This document shows, piece by piece, positions 5,883-7,984 of a DNA stretch of 7,984 nt (position 1 is its first letter; the number at the start of each line of letters is the position of its first letter). The DNA comes from Treponema sp. (GTDB taxonomy: Bacteria > Spirochaetota > Spirochaetia > Treponematales > Breznakiellaceae). The DNA lies in NCBI GenBank assembly GCA_031268245.1, contig JAIRXN010000110.1, positions 1 to 7,984 of the forward strand, in the 5' to 3' direction. Below the pieces are notes generated by a model. The model saw only the letters and a program-made list of their open reading frames with translations. It made no database searches and was not told the origin of the DNA. The translations under genes and the position numbers were made by a program.

Positions 5883-7271
5883 TCAGGCTCCTGTATTGAT
5901 ACCGAGTTTTTTCATTTGTTCCATCTCTTCTATCTGAGAGCTGTATTCGTACCTGAACTGATTGGCCCGGAGTATGGCATTTTTAATGGTAGCCAGTTCC
6001 GGCTTGATTCCTTTTATTTTATCCCTGTCTTCCTTGACAACTTCCGCTTTGAAAAAGTCATCCAATGCATTGAGTGTCTTGTGCAAACCCTGCACTTCCC
6101 GGATTACCCGTTCCAGAAGCCCGACAAGCTGTTCTTCCGTCATGTTGTCAATCTTGGAATTGCCGCCCCCTCTGCCTCCTGCATTGGCAATGACTCTGCA
6201 TTTCCGTTCCATTTCGGCGCGGAAGAGATGGTAGTCGATATTTTCTTTTACCAGGTTTCCCCGGGCAGGATCCTGGTAGGAAAGTTCATAGATTACCGCA
6301 TCGGGTTCCTTGTGTATCATCTGAGCCATGATCTCTTTTACTTTTTCCCAGAAACTTTTTTTGCGGTTGGCGAGAATGTTTTCGTTCTCATCCATTTTCA
6401 TTCCCGCTTCACTCAGACCCGAATGGGCGCCGCCTATAGCCTGGAGCCCGCTGATAAGTATGCTCCTGAAGGATACCTGTTTTTTTTCCGCCTTGGGCTT
6501 GTTCTCCTCTACGGCAAGGCTTTTAAGAATTTTCTCCCGGAGCGCAGGGCCTTCTTTGCTGTAATCTTCCCTGATGACCTCTTCGGCAAGGTCGGGGTAG
6601 AAGGGACTGCCCGCATTCCCCGCAACCCAGCGTTTTTTGAGTGCCAAGACGTTTGCGTCGGAAGCGGGCATGCCGCTTATCGCATTCCGGAAACAGAGTT
6701 TCCAGGCTTCCTTGTTATAGTCGGTAAGGATCTTGAGGCAGCCGATGGTGATACCTGTTGTCCGGGAAAGGTTGGTGAGAGATTCGCCTATAACCCGGAG
6801 AGCCAGGGGATCGATGCCTATTTTTACCTGCAATGTCATCTCCGCCACAGCCTTGGTGGTGTGTGAGGTACTGTCCGGACTCAGGGCAACCCAGTCTATG
6901 TATTTAATCAGGCCGAGAATACGCCTGATCCGGTCAAGATTGAGGAATTCCACTCCGAACTGATAGAAATTTACCAGAAAGTCAAGCTGGCTGTCGTAGT
7001 TCGAGAGCCGCAGGCTGAGCTGATCCAGCTTTTCATTTTCCGTAAAACCGCTGCTTTCCGGTACTTCCAGTTCGCTTATTTTATTTTCGTGTTTGTAGGG
7101 ATCTTCGTGAATGAGTCCTTTTTTGAGGTACATGGCGTAGAGGGAGGAGAAAGAAGACTGAAAAGTCCGCAGTTCATCCTTGAGTTTCCCCAATTCGGAC
7201 TTTTCAAGCCACTCGGCCCGTGCGCCAAGCGCATCCTGTAGAGACTTTAGATAGTCATTATTTTCATCCAT
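5883..7271 (-). CDS. Unrecognised 462-residue helical cytoplasmic protein, co-operonic with OppA-like lipoprotein
   Basis: I do not recognise a family. The protein has no signal peptide and no clear membrane segment, so it is probably cytoplasmic. It is mostly helical: an N-terminal charged helix (1-50), a Leu/Tyr/Phe-rich helical region (80-130: LRLSNYDSQLDFLVNFYQF and IRRILGLIKYIDWVAL), a central domain (140-250) with LRVIGESLTNLSRTTG, a Lys/Glu-rich linker (253-266), a glycine-rich break GGRGGG (365-370), and a coiled-coil-like end (376-455) containing EEQLVGLLERVIREVQGLHK and the segment SSQIEEMEQMKKL. This suggests a scaffold or structural role, but that is only shape. The ATG is supported by a promoter whose -10 box ends seven bases upstream; there is no Shine-Dalgarno. 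The oppA-like gene follows after one base. A long frame on the opposite strand (5916-6866) is a shadow. Confidence 0.85.
   Translation of the reverse strand: MDENNDYLKSLQDALGARAEWLEKSELGKLKDELRTFQSSFSSLYAMYLKKGLIHEDPYKHENKISELEVPESSGFTENEKLDQLSLRLSNYDSQLDFLVNFYQFGVEFLNLDRIRRILGLIKYIDWVALSPDSTSHTTKAVAEMTLQVKIGIDPLALRVIGESLTNLSRTTGITIGCLKILTDYNKEAWKLCFRNAISGMPASDANVLALKKRWVAGNAGSPFYPDLAEEVIREDYSKEGPALREKILKSLAVEENKPKAEKKQVSFRSILISGLQAIGGAHSGLSEAGMKMDENENILANRKKSFWEKVKEIMAQMIHKEPDAVIYELSYQDPARGNLVKENIDYHLFRAEMERKCRVIANAGGRGGGNSKIDNMTEEQLVGLLERVIREVQGLHKTLNALDDFFKAEVVKEDRDKIKGIKPELATIKNAILRANQFRYEYSSQIEEMEQMKKLGINTGA
5888..5892 (-). promoter_or_regulatory. Ribosome binding site of the oppA-like gene
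   Basis: On the minus strand AGGAG precedes the ATG at 5881 by six bases and lies inside the last codons of the upstream gene. It confirms the start and the coupling of the two genes. Confidence 0.6.
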
Positions 7272-7278
7272 CTGTTCT

Positions 7279-7307
7279 ATTATATAAAAAAAAGAAAGTA
7301 TTTACAA
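7279..7307 (-). promoter_or_regulatory. Sigma70-type promoter of the minus-strand operon
   Basis: On the minus strand, -35 TTGTAA (7307-7302) and a perfect -10 TATAAT (7284-7279) are exactly 17 bases apart, with an A/T-rich spacer. The -10 ends seven bases before the ATG at 7271, so the start of transcription is predicted at the initiation codon. It is the best promoter match in the window. Confidence 0.7.
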
Positions 7308-7340
7308 TTGAACTTCCCCTAAAACTCAGGTTAATTTTAG

Positions 7341-7387
7341 AAAAAGCTCCCAGAAAAGCGGCAAAGCCCACTTTTCCAAGAGCTTTT
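7341..7387 (-). terminator. Long hairpin terminator after the right-edge gene
   Basis: AAAAGCTC (7342-7349) pairs with GAGCTTTT (7380-7387). After a 3x3 internal loop GAAAAG (7353-7358) pairs with CTTTTC (7371-7376), then GGC with GCC around AAA. About 17 base pairs form. Read on the minus strand the hairpin ends in five T (7345-7341). It lies about 70 bases after the stop codon at 7458 and just before the next operon's promoter. Confidence 0.65.
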
Positions 7388-7413
7388 CCAAAACCGAGTT
7401 TCGGAACAAGCTC
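7380..7413. repeat. Alternative hairpin competing with the terminator
   Basis: GAGCTT (7380-7385) also pairs with AAGCTC (7408-7413), extended after one bulged C (7407) by TTCC (7386-7389) with GGAA (7403-7406), giving 10 pairs. Because 7380-7387 is also an arm of the terminator hairpin, the two folds exclude each other. A smaller CCGA/TCGG stem (7394-7404) lies in the loop. Confidence 0.5.
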
Positions 7414-7457
7414 AGTTTATATACAATGTCAACAAGTCAAGAGATTTTGTCCACGGA

Positions 7458-7984
7458 TTACTCCCGGGGCGGTTCTGTTTCTTCTGTCAGCTTCCTAAAA
7501 AAATGACTGAAGGTGTAACCAGTGCTTTTTTGCCCTTTCCAGTAAACGTTTCCTCTCTTTTCTGTAAAATCCGTGATATACCTTAGTACTCCGCTTCCAT
7601 CAGGCCAGTTCATGGAATAACGGTACAAACTGGCATTAAAGTCCTTGTTAAAATTCCAGGTTCCATTAGAGACCGTACCATCTACCGTATGGATAAATTT
7701 CCCGTTTTCCTGCATTACCAGGGAATAATCTCCGCCGTCATCGGATCCTGTAAAGGTTTTCCCGAACAGGTCTTCCGGCGATAATGGTCTGCTGCTGCCG
7801 CCGGGGGTCAAATTTTCAAGATATGTATGTACCTGTTCAAACCGGGGATCCTCTTTGGCTATTGTGAGCAATGATTTCGTATCATTTTGCCTTATACTCA
7901 CCAGGGCTACCGGCCTCCAGCCTTCCGGGTGAAGGAATGACAGATAATCTTCTTTTTTTGCACGCCTTCTGTACACGGTTTTTT
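7458..7984 (-). CDS. Unrecognised protein, C-terminal part (5' end outside window)
   Basis: The minus-strand frame stays open to the right edge. The GTG at 7976 is probably internal: it has no ribosome binding site, and the sequence that follows (VYRRRAKKEDYLSFLHPEGW) does not look like an N-terminus. About 174 residues are visible. The first part is basic, then alpha/beta (WRPVALVSIRQND; KSLLTIAKEDPRFEQVHTYL). After a Gly/Ser/Pro linker comes a beta-rich C-terminal domain of about 95 residues with Gly- and aromatic-rich strands (FGKTFTGSDDGGDYSLVM, GTVSNGTWNFN, GNVYWKG). This has the look of a small beta-barrel of the kind found in surface or periplasmic proteins, but no family is recognised and the signal sequence, if any, lies outside. 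A terminator hairpin follows the stop. Confidence 0.7.
   Translation of the reverse strand, partial: KTVYRRRAKKEDYLSFLHPEGWRPVALVSIRQNDTKSLLTIAKEDPRFEQVHTYLENLTPGGSSRPLSPEDLFGKTFTGSDDGGDYSLVMQENGKFIHTVDGTVSNGTWNFNKDFNASLYRYSMNWPDGSGVLRYITDFTEKRGNVYWKGQKSTGYTFSHFFRKLTEETEPPRE

Noticed and set aside
5916..6866. A 316-codon open frame on the plus strand, opposite the 462-residue gene
   Set aside because: It is antisense to a gene with a good promoter and a coupled downstream gene, its translation is Phe/Val-rich without domain logic, and it has no ribosome binding site. It is a codon-bias shadow.
7411..7427. A plus-strand promoter with TACAAT at 7422-7427
   Set aside because: There is no matching -35 box and no plus-strand gene follows. 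The A/T-rich spacer makes such boxes likely by chance.

Overview
The window reads as chromosomal DNA of a treponeme-like spirochaete of medium GC content. This is inferred from gene content (CarD, a MEP-pathway gene pair, endonuclease III, many lipoproteins, an Rpn-type nuclease tail), not from a database match. A termite-gut or oral-type Treponema would fit, but the species cannot be named from the sequence. Coding density is high and no stretch longer than about 190 bases lacks a gene. I see no rRNA, tRNA, CRISPR array, insertion sequence or integrase.

Layout, left to right. (1) The 3' end of an Rpn-family nuclease/putative transposase gene enters from the left edge. (2) A single lipoprotein gene follows, with its own promoter and a terminator that overlaps its stop codon. 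(3) A tight plus-strand operon comes next: carD (RNA polymerase-binding regulator), ispD and ispF (MEP isoprenoid pathway) and nth (endonuclease III). Its genes overlap or nearly touch. The ispD start has been missed by simple ORF calling: the conserved N-terminal nucleotide-binding motif lies upstream of the first ATG, and the only sensible start is an ATA overlapping the carD stop codon. (4) A 135-base spacer between converging transcripts holds a probable terminator for the minus-strand operon and a possible orphan promoter. (5) A minus-strand operon follows, running from right to left: an unrecognised 462-residue helical protein, then a large lipoprotein of the oligopeptide-binding (OppA/SBP family 5) type with no permease genes beside it. 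(6) A 186-base spacer holds a strong minus-strand promoter and a long terminator hairpin with a competing alternative fold. (7) The 3' part of an unrecognised minus-strand gene runs off the right edge.

One pattern ties the window together. The three promoter-proximal genes (lipoprotein, carD, 462-residue protein) each have a -10 box ending only 6-7 bases before the ATG and no Shine-Dalgarno sequence, so their mRNAs are predicted to be leaderless. The genes inside operons (ispD, ispF, nth, the oppA-like gene) all carry purine-rich ribosome binding sites. I see no obvious new defence or mobile system. The most interesting points are the ATA start of ispD, the leaderless pattern, the terminator/promoter overlap before carD, and the unrecognised gene paired with an orphan peptide-binding lipoprotein.
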